Source: Planctomycetia bacterium
GTDB taxonomy: Bacteria > Planctomycetota > Phycisphaerae > Phycisphaerales > SM1A02
Assembly (NCBI GenBank): GCA_005790605.1
Contig: SXUI01000055.1
Coordinates: 1-64,000, forward strand
DNA length: 64,000 bases
Reading direction: 5' to 3'
The notes below the pieces were generated by a model. That model did no database searches. It saw nothing but the letters and a program-made list of their open reading frames with translations, and was not told the DNA's origin. This document shows, piece after piece, positions 28,101 through 34,398 of the stretch (positions are counted from its first letter, which is position 1; the number at the start of each line of letters is the position of its first letter). The position numbers and the translations under genes are program-made.

Positions 28101-28655
28101 GGCGAGTGAATGGAACTCCCCTGCAGCGACACTCGCGCATATGCCCAAGTTGGATGGCACCGCGCGCTGTCCATGTGAATTCGAACCCCAACCGACCACA
28201 CCGCCGGACACTGTGACAACGAGCGTGTGGTCCCGTCCCGCGGCAATTTTTTTGCACAGACCGAGCCCGTTCGGAATCGTCGTCTGCTGCTGATCATTCA
28301 GTCCCCAGGCGCGAACAATTCCATTGGCAGTAAGCGCCACGGAATGATGTTCACCAACAGCTATCTCCTTGCAAAGCCCTAGGTCTGGAGGAACCGATGT
28401 CGACCCGCCGACATCGAGACCCCAAGCCCGAACCATCCCCAGCCCGTCTGCTTTCGCGTTGGAGGTGAACGCAAGCAGCAGCAAGCTAAGGCACCAGAGC
28501 ACTTCTAGCGAACGACAAAACCCCAGGCCCTTTGTCAGTACCCTCCCCAGAATCGGGGAATCTGCGCGCGTCTGGCTCGTCGAACCGCAAGCGCATGATC
28601 GGGATTCAACTGCAATCAAACTCAGTTGAATCATGGATCGAAGCCATTCAAACAT
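19146..28655 (-). CDS. Giant exported protein: five RCC1-like propellers, thrombospondin-3 repeats, dockerin-like tail
   Basis: This 3169-codon gene encodes a probable cell-surface or secreted protein. The N terminus has a long basic region and a hydrophobic stretch (CLSLLLLAFTSNAKADG) that looks like a signal peptide cut after AKA, about residue 68. GAGAGG lies 6 bases before the ATG at 28655. Blocks of seven RCC1-like blades (39 residues each, VRAWG...GQ...VP.DLG.C..IA.G..H..ALT..G) lie at about residues 73-340, 484-754, 1146-1416, 1566-1836 and 2016-2287. Asp-rich thrombospondin-3/EF-like linkers (DCNGNG, CPNDP, CGCG, DTDSDGDG) separate them. About 17 further calcium repeats fill residues 2290-2960. 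The last 57 residues form two dockerin-like halves (DLDLDGLVGGADLAILL and DLTGDNQVDGADLAQLL). No catalytic domain is visible. A role in adhesion or a calcium-stabilised surface structure is inference. Confidence 0.9.
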   Translation of the reverse strand: MFEWLRSMIQLSLIAVESRSCACGSTSQTRADSPILGRVLTKGLGFCRSLEVLWCLSLLLLAFTSNAKADGLGMVRAWGLDVGGSTSVPPDLGLCKEIAVGEHHSVALTANGIVRAWGLNDQQQTTIPNGLGLCKKIAAGRDHTLVVTVSGGVVGWGSNSHGQRAVPSNLGICASVAAGEFHSLAITTAGSVRAWGDNSEYQCSVPEWLGACTKIAGGLAHTVVLRQSGDVLVWGSNEFYQSETPPFLGPCVQIAAGQYHTLALTQAGVVRAWGWNEDGQLFVPTDLGACTRVAAGGSASLALTQLGVVRGWWKGFPTYIPSNLGPCNDIAAGPIHALAIERYDCNGNGVDDYLEIAGNDCDSDGLLNSCEIASGAPDCDANGVPDACQTDTDLDGVINACDGCPNDPAKAAVGQCGCGIPDTDTDGDGTVNCNDGDDDNDGVGDAQDGCPLDANKVAVGSCGCGVPDVDIDGDGNLDCAQLEGGFVRAWGASSFGQCATPADLGLCVRIAGGSPFSVVLTRMRTVRVFGAFEDPPGNLGPCIDIAAGAAHALALTAAGTVRAWGGANEYGQLNVPPTLGACSRIGAGVRHSIALTTAGGVKAWGYNSEGQTQVPTDLDICTEIAGGGFHTIALSRFGVVRAWGRSWIGQCDVPSDLGACTQVAAGENHTFALTATGAVRGWGFNGAQQLNIPSDLGPCVGLSSGSSHGIALTQSGLVRVWGGSGNPALGVPADLGACTRVSGGDYHSLAIQRLDCDGNGIDDFLEIVGHDCDYDGILDSCEIALGASDCDADGIPNQCEIVAGAPDCDGDGVPDSCESDADADGVINDCDGCPNDPNKVAPGQCGCGGADTDSDGDGTANCNDACPNDPSKIAPGQCGCGNPDIDADGDGTANCVDSCPNDPSKVAPGQCGCGVADTDSDGDGTANCNDGCPNDPSKIAPGVCGCGTPDTDSDGDGTKNCQDGCPNDPNKIAPGQCGCGVPDYDADGDGTANCIDGCVEDPNKTAPGQCGCGVADTDSDGDGAANCNDGCPSDPNKVGAGVCGCFIPETDTDGDWAPDCVDSDDDNDGVADLGDAFPLNPSESADSDGDGVGDNADTDDDNDGVLDLSDGCRTDPNKSAPGACGCGTPDVDANGDGIVDCLVGRGTVVAWGSNIAGECNVPTNLGECSQIAVGGYHNVVLKIGGSVAAWGANDFGQCTVPANLGACSQVAAGGFHSLAIKANGTVVAWGSNPQGQCTIPATLGSCSRIAAGEAHSVAIKSSGVVAAWGLNWAGQCTVPTTLGTSIEIAAGSGHTVAIKTNGTVVAWGFNGYAQGNVPADLGACVRVAAGGYHTVALKADGTVVAWGANNHGQSTIPTSLGACSFVAAGADCTMAVQESGAVVAWGSNEQGQVSAPDSVGSCVMVAAGWRHTAALQGFDCNGNGIYDPVDISSGVSTDCNGNGWPDACDTDTDSDGTIDPCDGCPNDPTKSAPGQCGCGVTDTDSDGDGTADCVDACPNDAAKTAPGVCGCGVADTDSDGDGVANCVDGCPNDPNKISPGGCGCGVSDTDTDGDGMPDCVEPPISGFVRAWGRNDWGQCNIPSDLGVCTAIAGGGTHTIALTRAGSVRAWGANNFSQCAVPSDLGVCTQVAGGGYHGIALTLTGAVRTWGWDGYGQAAIPADLGACRQIAAGFYHTIALTQAGGVRAWGRNNYGQTTVPSDLGDCTNIAGGDEHTIAVTQSGGVRAWGRNDDGQTSIPTDLGSCSKVAGGASHTIALTNAAVVRAWGKNNLGQTTIPSDLGLCTQVAAGYSHSVALTQQGVVRAWGISGFGESTIPSDLGPCTQIATSGDHTIAIQRLDCNGNGINDAVELTGNDCDSDGILNSCELASGAADCNANALPDSCEVDSDADGTINACDGCPNDPTKTAPGVCGCGVADTDTDSDGTANCNDSDDDNDGVSDLADAFPLDASESVDSDGDGVGNNADADDDNDGVNDATDGCPLDAAKNDPGQCGCGNPDTDTDGDGVADCVEVIGGAVRAWGHNDYGQRVAPIDLGACAQVSGGNYHSLALTRSGAVRAWGYGVQGQATVPSNLGMCTQIAACGNFSMALTQAGTVRAWGSNSFGQTTIPIDLGVCIQIAGGSDHAIALTQGGLVRAWGQNSDGQSTVPSDLGVCSRIAGGMSHTIVITQAGTVRAWGLNGHGQTIVPSDLGACTRVAGGRRHSVAVTQAGAVRAWGWNAFGQATVPSDIGVCTEIAAGLDHTIALTQAGVVRAWGWNGSGQTSIPTDLGACTRIAAGGFHSLAIQRVDCNGNGIDDSIESTGHDCDSDGVLNSCEIASGAADCNANGLPDACEADSDGDGAINACDGCPNDSSKIVPGQCGCGVADTDNDGDGTANCNDGCPNDPNKIAAGICGCGVADTDSDGDGTANCNDFCPNDAAKTAPGACGCGVADTDSDSDGTADCIDGCPNDAAKTSAGQCGCGVADTDSDGDGSADCNDGCPNDPNKIAAGICGCGVADTDSDGDGTANCNDGCPSDPDKIAAGICGCGTADTDSDSDGTANCNDSDDDDDGVADGSDAFPLDASEWTDTDGDGLGNNADPDDDNDGVADASDECPLDSNKSIPGQCGCGNADTDTDGDGTANCNDLCPNDSSKIAPGACGCGVADTDSDSDGTANCNDLCPNDANKIAPGICGCGVADSDSDSDGVADCNDGCPNDANKIAPGQCGCGVADTDSDSDGTADCNDLCANDPNKTSPGACGCGVADTDSDSDGTADCNDGCPNDPNKFAPGVCGCGVADTDSDSDGTADCNDLCANDPNKIAPGQCGCGVADTDSDSDGTADCNDGCANDPNKTAPGACGCGVADTDSDSDGTADCNDLCPNDSNKTAPGACGCGVADTDSDSDGTADCNDLCPNDSNKIAPGACGCGVADTDSDSDGTADCNDGCPNDANKIAPGICGCGVSDTDSDSDGVADCEDNCPGVINTTQADCDSDGVGDACEVLADCNTNGVPDSCDIASGASTDVDSNGVPDECKADCNANNLPDAWELLQGLVPDCNANSIPDSCDIDSGASTDVDSNGVPDECKEDCNANGLPDAWELLQGLVPDCNINGIPDSCDIATGLADTDEDGQPDACEYEYGDLDLDGLVGGADLAILLVNWGVVDPELGDLTGDNQVDGADLAQLLVRWGPVQ
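19780..21650 (-). repeat. 99-bp tandem repeat array encoding thrombospondin-3-like calcium repeats
   Basis: About 17 units of 99 bp (33 codons) lie in the 3' third of the giant gene. Each encodes a version of CPNDPNKIAPGQCGCGVADT then DSDSDGTADCND. One interruption at about 20870-21040 encodes a different Asp-rich segment (DAFPLDASEWTDTDGDG). Neighbouring units are very similar at DNA level, especially at 19860-20760, as expected for an array that expands and contracts by slippage or unequal recombination. Each unit has four Cys and five or more Asp positions in DxDxDG-like spacing. Confidence 0.92.
21796..28440 (-). repeat. Five blocks of seven 117-bp RCC1-blade repeats
   Basis: Blade-coding units of 117 bp (39 codons) occur in blocks at about 21796-22608, 23140-23960, 24400-25225, 26385-27205 and 27630-28440. 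Each block contains exactly seven blades, the number that closes an RCC1 propeller, and each ends with the same DCNGNG hand-over into an Asp-rich linker. Nearly every blade has a single Cys at blade position 21 (LGxC). The middle block (24400-25225) uses VVAWG and AIKxNGT and not VRAWG and ALTQAG, so it forms a separate subfamily. Confidence 0.9.
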
Positions 28656-29297
28656 CCTGCACCTCTCGAGGGCGCGCGTGCTCCGTTCCGCCGCCCACGC
28701 GACACGAACGCGGTTGGGAGTCTGCTATCACGCGTTCCATTTCGATGAATCAAGCCTCCGCAATTAGGCAAGTTCACTATCTCGTAAGGAGATGGTCCAG
28801 GCACGGCTGAAACCTACATTGAAAAGTTGCGCGTCAAAGCGCTGTAGCCCAGCGGCGAAGAAGAATTGTTTCTCCTGAAACGAAGTTATAGATCGCGACG
28901 GAGAACATGCGAGGAGAATTGCGATCGATTCGAAGCGCCAACCTACAGTTCCATACCCGTAGACACGAGGGCCGCAGAGTTGCCCACTCGAGGCGGCGCG
29001 GCATGCGCCGCGGATCGTGCAGACCCACTGCAAAACCAGGGCGGCTCGAGGCGATCACCCGCCGCCGTTCTATCGCTTCGGCATATCGACGCCGAAACCG
29101 ATTCTGAGAAGTTCGGATCTGGTGTATCGTCGCTCCGAATGACAATCGGATCCGCGTTCTGACCATTCCGTTCCGTTCCGATTCGTCCACCCTTTGGATC
29201 TTTCGCGGACGGATAGGATGGATGGTCGGAGCGGCGAGACGGATGCTCCGAGAGAGCCGAGAGAGCCGAAAGAGGTTCGCGTTAGCCAGCCACGATC
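28656..29297. other. Intergenic region between divergent genes, no gene seen
   Basis: These 642 bp separate the giant gene (minus) from the HTH gene (plus). The short open frames on both strands lack coding character. Visible details are a tandem TTCCG run (29164-29178) and a short direct repeat of CCGAGAGAG (29249-29268) just upstream of the HTH gene. The segment must hold promoters for both genes, but I cannot identify convincing -35/-10 hexamers. Confidence 0.6.
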
Positions 29298-30602
29298 ATG
29301 ATCGACGAGCATCACAACGAAGGACATTCGCGACAGAGCACTGAACTACTCCAGAGGTTCTCGACGCTGCGCATGGAGGTGCGCTCCGTTTTGGATTCAG
29401 CGGGGCTCACCAACTGCACAGCGTCCGAGCTCGGGCGGATCCTAAAGATCGACAAGACGCTCGCGTGGAGGGTTCATCGCGTTGCCTTCGCGATCGACGG
29501 CGATCTTTCGCGCGCACTTTCCGCAGTGCCAGGGCTGCGAGGCTGGGATCTCGTGCGCGTGGGGCTGTTTGAACACGGTGCGAACCGCAAATCTGTCGGC
29601 CAGCTGGTAACGGCGGTGGTTGCGTTCCACTCTCATCTCGATGTGCACCCACTCTCGCGACGCGTACTCGCCGCTGACGTGAGTGCTGCGACACGGCAGC
29701 TCTCAAGTGTGCATGGTGCGCCCGAAGTTCTCGCGCTTCGTCGCGCTGGTACAGAGGCACGCATGACTGCGCTTGGGATTTCGGAGGCTGTGGGTATCAG
29801 TTCGTTCTTGATCGCGCCGTCACCACAGCCCGGGATGGTTGGAGTCGCCGCGCTCCGCGTGCGTGACCGTCTCACGCAACTTCGTCCGCGCCCACCCGCG
29901 AATATCTACATCTCGATGATCACCTGGAAAGATGGTCAATTGGTTGACGGCGGATACCGCCCGCTCGATCCGAGCACCAGTTCAACCGCCCTGATTCAGG
30001 ACCTGAGCACGGAGCGCGTTCTGGGAAATGAAATCAAGATTGCGGACAAGCCCCGCCGAGTAGGAGAGGACTTCGAATTCGTCGGTCATGTCGGTGGAAA
30101 CAACCGCTCAATCCGCGCGTGCTTTGGTGAAGTCGCGCCTGTGCTTGCATCTGCCTATGCGACCACTGATGGTGAACGAGCGGAACTAGGATTCCCGCTC
30201 GAACTTCCCCGCCATCTCGCCCTGTTCGACATCTTTTTGCACCGCGATGTCCCCATGGTCGGCGAGATCGCTCTGCGCATGCACAGTACGGAGAACGCGC
30301 TTTATGGGCATCGGTACTTTCGAGCGCAAACAGAGTTACCTCCCGAGACGACACTCAGAAAACTGTCCCAGAGCGATGAAGACATCGACCTCACGACGCA
30401 ACTCACCGAGCACCTCCGCGATTCCACTGAAACCGCCGAATCGTTGTGTGGCGTGTACAGAGAGCTGCGCCAGCGTGCCGCGGTCGCCCTTCAATTCTCA
30501 CTCAACGACTTCTCGCTCTACCGAGCAGTGATCGCATACCCGACGACGCCTTCGACATTGATCGCATCCTGGCCGCTCCCCGCGCGAGATTGCAAATCTT
30601 GA
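29298..30602 (+). CDS. Unknown protein with N-terminal helix-turn-helix-like segment
   Basis: I do not recognise this 434-residue family. An HTH-like stretch lies at about residues 36-60 (NCTASELGRILKIDKTLAWR), suggesting DNA binding. The remaining 370 residues are a mixed alpha/beta soluble region with no metal or nucleotide motif I can name. No signal peptide or membrane segment is present. It could be a transcriptional regulator with a large effector domain. The nearest upstream gene is the divergent giant surface protein, which is a possible target but only by position. Its TGA stop lies inside the TTGAGCGC end of repeat copy B. Confidence 0.65.
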   Translation: MIDEHHNEGHSRQSTELLQRFSTLRMEVRSVLDSAGLTNCTASELGRILKIDKTLAWRVHRVAFAIDGDLSRALSAVPGLRGWDLVRVGLFEHGANRKSVGQLVTAVVAFHSHLDVHPLSRRVLAADVSAATRQLSSVHGAPEVLALRRAGTEARMTALGISEAVGISSFLIAPSPQPGMVGVAALRVRDRLTQLRPRPPANIYISMITWKDGQLVDGGYRPLDPSTSSTALIQDLSTERVLGNEIKIADKPRRVGEDFEFVGHVGGNNRSIRACFGEVAPVLASAYATTDGERAELGFPLELPRHLALFDIFLHRDVPMVGEIALRMHSTENALYGHRYFRAQTELPPETTLRKLSQSDEDIDLTTQLTEHLRDSTETAESLCGVYRELRQRAAVALQFSLNDFSLYRAVIAYPTTPSTLIASWPLPARDCKS

Positions 30603-30813
30603 GCGCGCGCGGCTTGCGATGCGTTGGGACCGAACCGCGGTCGATTCTGTAGTCGCGCCGCGGCGAGTGAATCGCCAAGGGCGCAACTCCAGCGTCTTCG
30701 GACGCACTGAGCCCGCCCTCCGACGGTGCCGATTCAATCGGCCCGTCGGAGTAGAAAGCGAGTGCAACGATTTTGCCGCGTTTCGCGGCAAGAATCTTGC
30801 ACGAGCGCTCAAA
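30599..30813 (+). repeat. Structured interspersed repeat, copy B (fills a convergent intergenic gap)
   Basis: The element exactly fills the space between two convergent genes. Its left end TTGAGCGCGCGCGGCTTGCG contains the TGA of the HTH gene, and its right end, read on the minus strand, is TTTGAGCGCTCGTGCAAG directly after the TAG of the phosphomannomutase gene. Five hairpins follow one another: 30628-30642 (GACCG/CGGTC); 30655-30684 (GCGCC and GGCGA with TCGCC and GGCGC); 30692-30705 (GCGTC-TTCG-GACGC, a UUCG-type tetraloop); 30718-30751 (9 bp plus 6 bp with one bulged base); and 30773-30791 (TTGCCGCG-TTT-CGCGGCAA). Confidence 0.88.
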
Positions 30814-32214
30814 CTAATGCGCCACGCGATGACCAAGGATCGGCTCAAGCTTCGCGACCATGCGATCCACCGTTGCCTTGTCACGCGCCTCAAGGTTGAG
30901 ACGAAGCAACGGCTCGGTGTTCGACATACGAATGTTGGCCCACCACTCGCCCGCGTCAATCGAAAGCCCATCAAGTTCGTGCGTCTTCGCGTTTGGATAC
31001 GAGGACTTCAACTTCGCGAGCGCGCCGAGTTTGTCTTCGTTTTCAAAGTTGATCTCGCCCGACTGGATGTATCGCACGCACGGCGCGAGCAATTGCGAGA
31101 GTGGTTTCGTCGCGTGCGTGAGCGCTGTGATCACCGCTGCAAACGCGCGCGCTCCACTGTCGGCACCAAACATGTCTTCGAAGTAGAAGTGACCCGATAG
31201 TTCGCCTCCAATGACGGAGCGACTTTCCGCGAGTTTCGCTTTCATGAACACATGGCCAACACGGCTCTCGACTGGCGTTCCGCCACATTCACGAATGATC
31301 TCCGGCACGCTGCGCGAACTTCGAAGGTCATACACCACGCTCGCGCCCTTCTTTGTGCGTAGGAGAACTTGCACCATCCACGCGAGCAGAATGTCGCATC
31401 CGACCGTCAGGCCGCGCTCATCCACCGCTGCGCAACGATCCGCATCTCCATCAAAGCAGAAGCCAGCTGCGGCTCCACTTGCAGGTACCGCGTCCTGAAG
31501 TTGCTTGAGATTCGCTTCCACAAGCGGGTTCGGTTCATGCAGAAACTCTCCTGTCGAGTTATCGAAGTTGAGTTGCTCGATCTCCAATCCGCGCACTTGA
31601 GCGAAGACCTTCGGCAGCATGGTTCCTGCCATACCGTTGGATGCATCAACCACGATTTTCATCCGCTTCTCACCGCGAACAAGCGCGGGATCGACGAACT
31701 GCATCAGGTGCGCGCTGTACGCCTCCCACAGATCCATCACGCGCACACTTCCGCCGTGCTTCTTCGCGGTCGTTGGATCAAGTGTCTCGGTAACAACTTT
31801 GATCGCGCCAAGCCCCGTGTCTTGTCCGACCGGCTTCGCGTGGTGCTTCGAAACTTTGAAGCCGTTGTACTGCGCTGGATTGTGCGAGGCCGTGACCATG
31901 ATCGCACCAGCGCACGCAAGGTGATTCACGGCGAAATAAGTGAACGGAGTATCGACTTTTCCGACATGGACGACATCGGCGCCAGCATCGCAAAGGCCGC
32001 GGACCAGCGCGTTAGACAGCGATGGGGAGCTCTTCCGCATGTCGTGCCCGACGACAATCGTGCGCGCAGAAGCCCCGGTAATCCCGCCTTGCGCTGCCTC
32101 ACCGAGGAGGTAGCCGGCACTCGCATAACCAACCTTCCACGCCCCTGCCTCATTCAATGGCTCTGGATACACCGCCCGAACGTCATACGCCTTGAAACAC
32201 TTCGAAAGACTCAT
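30814..32214 (-). CDS. Phosphomannomutase/phosphoglucomutase
   Basis: The 466-residue alpha-D-phosphohexomutase interconverts hexose 1- and 6-phosphates (Man or Glc) for sugar-nucleotide synthesis. Four expected signatures are seen: the N-terminal substrate strand KCFKAYDVRAVYP, the phosphoserine loop TASHNPAQYNGFKVS, the metal loop CFDGDADRCAAVDE and the sugar-ring loop GGELSGHFYF. The phosphate-binding segment near the C terminus (RMSNTEPLLRLNLEA) is intact. I chose ATG 32214 because the family begins at this point; an earlier in-frame ATG at 32292 adds 26 residues without family resemblance. The specificity (ManB or Pgm) cannot be settled by eye. Confidence 0.93.
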   Translation of the reverse strand: MSLSKCFKAYDVRAVYPEPLNEAGAWKVGYASAGYLLGEAAQGGITGASARTIVVGHDMRKSSPSLSNALVRGLCDAGADVVHVGKVDTPFTYFAVNHLACAGAIMVTASHNPAQYNGFKVSKHHAKPVGQDTGLGAIKVVTETLDPTTAKKHGGSVRVMDLWEAYSAHLMQFVDPALVRGEKRMKIVVDASNGMAGTMLPKVFAQVRGLEIEQLNFDNSTGEFLHEPNPLVEANLKQLQDAVPASGAAAGFCFDGDADRCAAVDERGLTVGCDILLAWMVQVLLRTKKGASVVYDLRSSRSVPEIIRECGGTPVESRVGHVFMKAKLAESRSVIGGELSGHFYFEDMFGADSGARAFAAVITALTHATKPLSQLLAPCVRYIQSGEINFENEDKLGALAKLKSSYPNAKTHELDGLSIDAGEWWANIRMSNTEPLLRLNLEARDKATVDRMVAKLEPILGHRVAH

Positions 32215-32553
32215 ATCGGGCGAAGGTATCCCATCCCGGCGCCAAGGACCGCGCAAAGTCGTCCGGATTCGACCCGAAAACACCTTCCGCAAACACCTTC
32301 CTGCCTGCTAGACTTCTCGATCCCCGTCAGCCCGAGGAGTTCGGAGCGGGACCCTTACGAGCCATGGTGGCTGACGGTAAGGAATGCACCCTTCGTGGGA
32401 GTCACTCGAGCGTTCGAGCGATCATCACGAAACAGTTCTGGGTCGACTTCGCACATGACAAGCGAAGTGACCAACACACAAGCGCCCTTGTGACGGACGG
32501 TCTGCGGAAGCAGACGCCACCACCATCCGTCGGTGTCGCTGGAGATTGCAGTC
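32215..32553 (+). promoter_or_regulatory. Leader region of rpsB
   Basis: These 339 bp separate the divergent mutase gene from rpsB and hold no gene I can support. A TGCTAGACT at 32306-32314 could serve as an extended -10 element, which would give a leader of about 230 bases; no good -35 is seen. Long leaders before rpsB often carry S2 autoregulation, but I do not recognise a known S2-binding structure here. Confidence 0.35.
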
Positions 32554-33429
32554 ATGCCTTCGCTCGTTCAAGACCTCATCGAAGCCGGAATCCACTTTGG
32601 TCAGCGCCGTTCCAACTGGAACCCGAGGATGGCCCCGTACATCCATTCGGTTCGCAACCAAATCCACATCATCGATATCCGCGAGACCGTGAAGGGCCTC
32701 CTTCTCGCGAAGAAGTTCATTGAGAAGTCCGTCGCAGGCGGCAAGGACATCTGCTTCGTCGGCACCAAGCGCCAAGCGCGCGGCGCTGTTGAGCACTACG
32801 CGACTGAAGCCGGTCAACCCTTCGTCGTGGAGCGTTGGCTCGGCGGCACGCTGACGAACTTCCGCACGATTCGCGAGCGCCTCAAGCGCCTCGACGAACT
32901 CGATGCGTTGGTCGAGAGCGGCGAGATGCGCAACTACTCCAAGAAGATGGAGTCGCAACTGCTCCGCGAGCGCAAAGTCATCACGCGCAACCTCGGCGGC
33001 GTTCGCGGCATGACCAAGCTGCCAGGCGCCTTGGTCGTCGTTGACACCAACCGCGAGAAGAATGCGTTGCTCGAAGCGAAGTCGCTCGGCATTCCAACGA
33101 TCTGCCTCGTCGATACCGATGGCGACCCAGAATTGGTCGATCTCCCCATCCCAGGCAATGATGACTCGATGCGTTCGATCGACATCGTGATCCGCGAACT
33201 CGTGGACGCTGCTAAGAAGGGCAAGGAAGCGCGAGCTGCGAGCGAAATCGAGCGCGGAGATCACCGCGGCGATCAAGGCGACCGCGGTGGCGATGGCGCT
33301 GATCGCGACCGTTCAGAAGGCCGCGGCGATGCCCCATCACCGCGACGACGATCCTCTCGATCACAGTTCCGCTCGAGCGAAGCAACGACTGCGACGGCCG
33401 ATGCCGGCGCTGCCCCTGCTGCTGAGTGA
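32554..33429 (+). CDS. rpsB: 30S ribosomal protein S2
   Basis: The 291-residue protein has the S2 core: LVQDLIEAGIHFGQRRSNWN, PYIHSVRNQIHIIDI, GTKRQARGAVEHYA, RWLGGTLTNFRTI and PGNDDSMRSIDIVIREL. The ATG at 32554 has GGAG about nine bases upstream; an in-frame start at 32533 is less likely. The last 60 residues form a low-complexity Arg/Asp/Gly/Ser-rich tail (for example GDHRGDQGDRGGDGADRDR) that extends beyond the usual S2 length of about 240. It is followed by tsf, the usual order. Confidence 0.96.
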   Translation: MPSLVQDLIEAGIHFGQRRSNWNPRMAPYIHSVRNQIHIIDIRETVKGLLLAKKFIEKSVAGGKDICFVGTKRQARGAVEHYATEAGQPFVVERWLGGTLTNFRTIRERLKRLDELDALVESGEMRNYSKKMESQLLRERKVITRNLGGVRGMTKLPGALVVVDTNREKNALLEAKSLGIPTICLVDTDGDPELVDLPIPGNDDSMRSIDIVIRELVDAAKKGKEARAASEIERGDHRGDQGDRGGDGADRDRSEGRGDAPSPRRRSSRSQFRSSEATTATADAGAAPAAE

Positions 33430-33502
33430 TCTCGCCCCATGCACTGTGTGAAGTTCGACTTCACTTCTTCCTCTGTTGTTTCATCTGCGTTGAGAATTCG
33501 TC

Positions 33503-34306
33503 ATGACTACTGTCAATATCACCGCGTCTGATGTCAAGATCTTGCGAGACCGCACCGGCCTTGGCATGGGAGATTGCAAGCAAGCACTCGTCGAGGCCAA
33601 TGGTGACCTCGTCCTCGCTGAGAAGAATGTTCGCGAAAAGTTGAAGGGCAAGATGGCTGCGCGTTCGGATCGCGCAGCTGGCGAAGGCTGCCTTGCGGTC
33701 GCCTTCGGTGGCGGAAAAGCTGTTGCCGTTGAGCTGCGCAGCGAGACGGACTTCACCGCTCGAAACGATGCGTTCCGCGCGATGGCGAAGGCCGTGGCGC
33801 AAGCGTCTCTCGCGCAGAGCGCTGGCGATGTCACCGCTACGAAAGAGATCAACGATCTCGTGGACGAGATCAAGATCACGACGGGCGAGAATGTCTCGTT
33901 CGCACGAGGCATCGTCATGGCGGGTGGCAACTTCTCGCATTACCTCCACCACGACTCGAAGCTCGCGGTCCTCATGCAGTACGAGGGTGAGCTTGATGAG
34001 GAGTCAGCCAAGGGCATTTGTCAGCACATCGCGGCCTATGTACCGACGCCGATGGCTGTTGATCAAACTGGAATCTGCCCAACGCTCATCGCCGAGAAGA
34101 AGGCCGAGGCGATCGCGGAGGCTGCAGCGTCCGGCAAGCCAGCCAACATCGCTGAGAAGATGGCCGAAGGCAAGATGCGCAAGTTCTTCGAGGAAGTGAC
34201 TCTTCTTGGTCAGCCCTATGTGCATGACGAGAAGAAGCAAGTTCGGGAGCTGATCCCGAAGGGCACGACCATCAAGGCTTTCGCGCGCATGCGCCTCGGC
34301 TCCTGA
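33503..34306 (+). CDS. tsf: Translation elongation factor Ts
   Basis: EF-Ts exchanges GDP for GTP on EF-Tu. The 267-residue protein has the N-terminal UBA-like domain (VKILRDRTGLGMGDCKQAL), the EF-Tu-contacting SETDFTARND motif and the C-terminal dimerisation core ending with LLGQPYVHDEKKQVRELI. It lies 73 bp downstream of rpsB and is followed by a strong terminator, so rpsB-tsf is a two-gene operon. Confidence 0.97.
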   Translation: MTTVNITASDVKILRDRTGLGMGDCKQALVEANGDLVLAEKNVREKLKGKMAARSDRAAGEGCLAVAFGGGKAVAVELRSETDFTARNDAFRAMAKAVAQASLAQSAGDVTATKEINDLVDEIKITTGENVSFARGIVMAGGNFSHYLHHDSKLAVLMQYEGELDEESAKGICQHIAAYVPTPMAVDQTGICPTLIAEKKAEAIAEAAASGKPANIAEKMAEGKMRKFFEEVTLLGQPYVHDEKKQVRELIPKGTTIKAFARMRLGS

Positions 34307-34335
34307 TACCGAGCACCGACTCCCACAACAAACTC

Positions 34336-34369
34336 ACCGCCGTCTCTCGCGAGACGGCGGTTTTCCTTT
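34336..34369 (+). terminator. Terminator of rpsB-tsf
   Basis: An 11-bp perfect stem ACCGCCGTCTC (34336-34346) / GAGACGGCGGT (34351-34361) with a TCGC loop runs into TTTTCCTTT. It lies 30 bp after the tsf stop, between tsf and the convergent rfbB gene. Confidence 0.92.
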
Positions 34370-34398
34370 CGTACGAGAGTGCACGCAATGAGGTCGCC

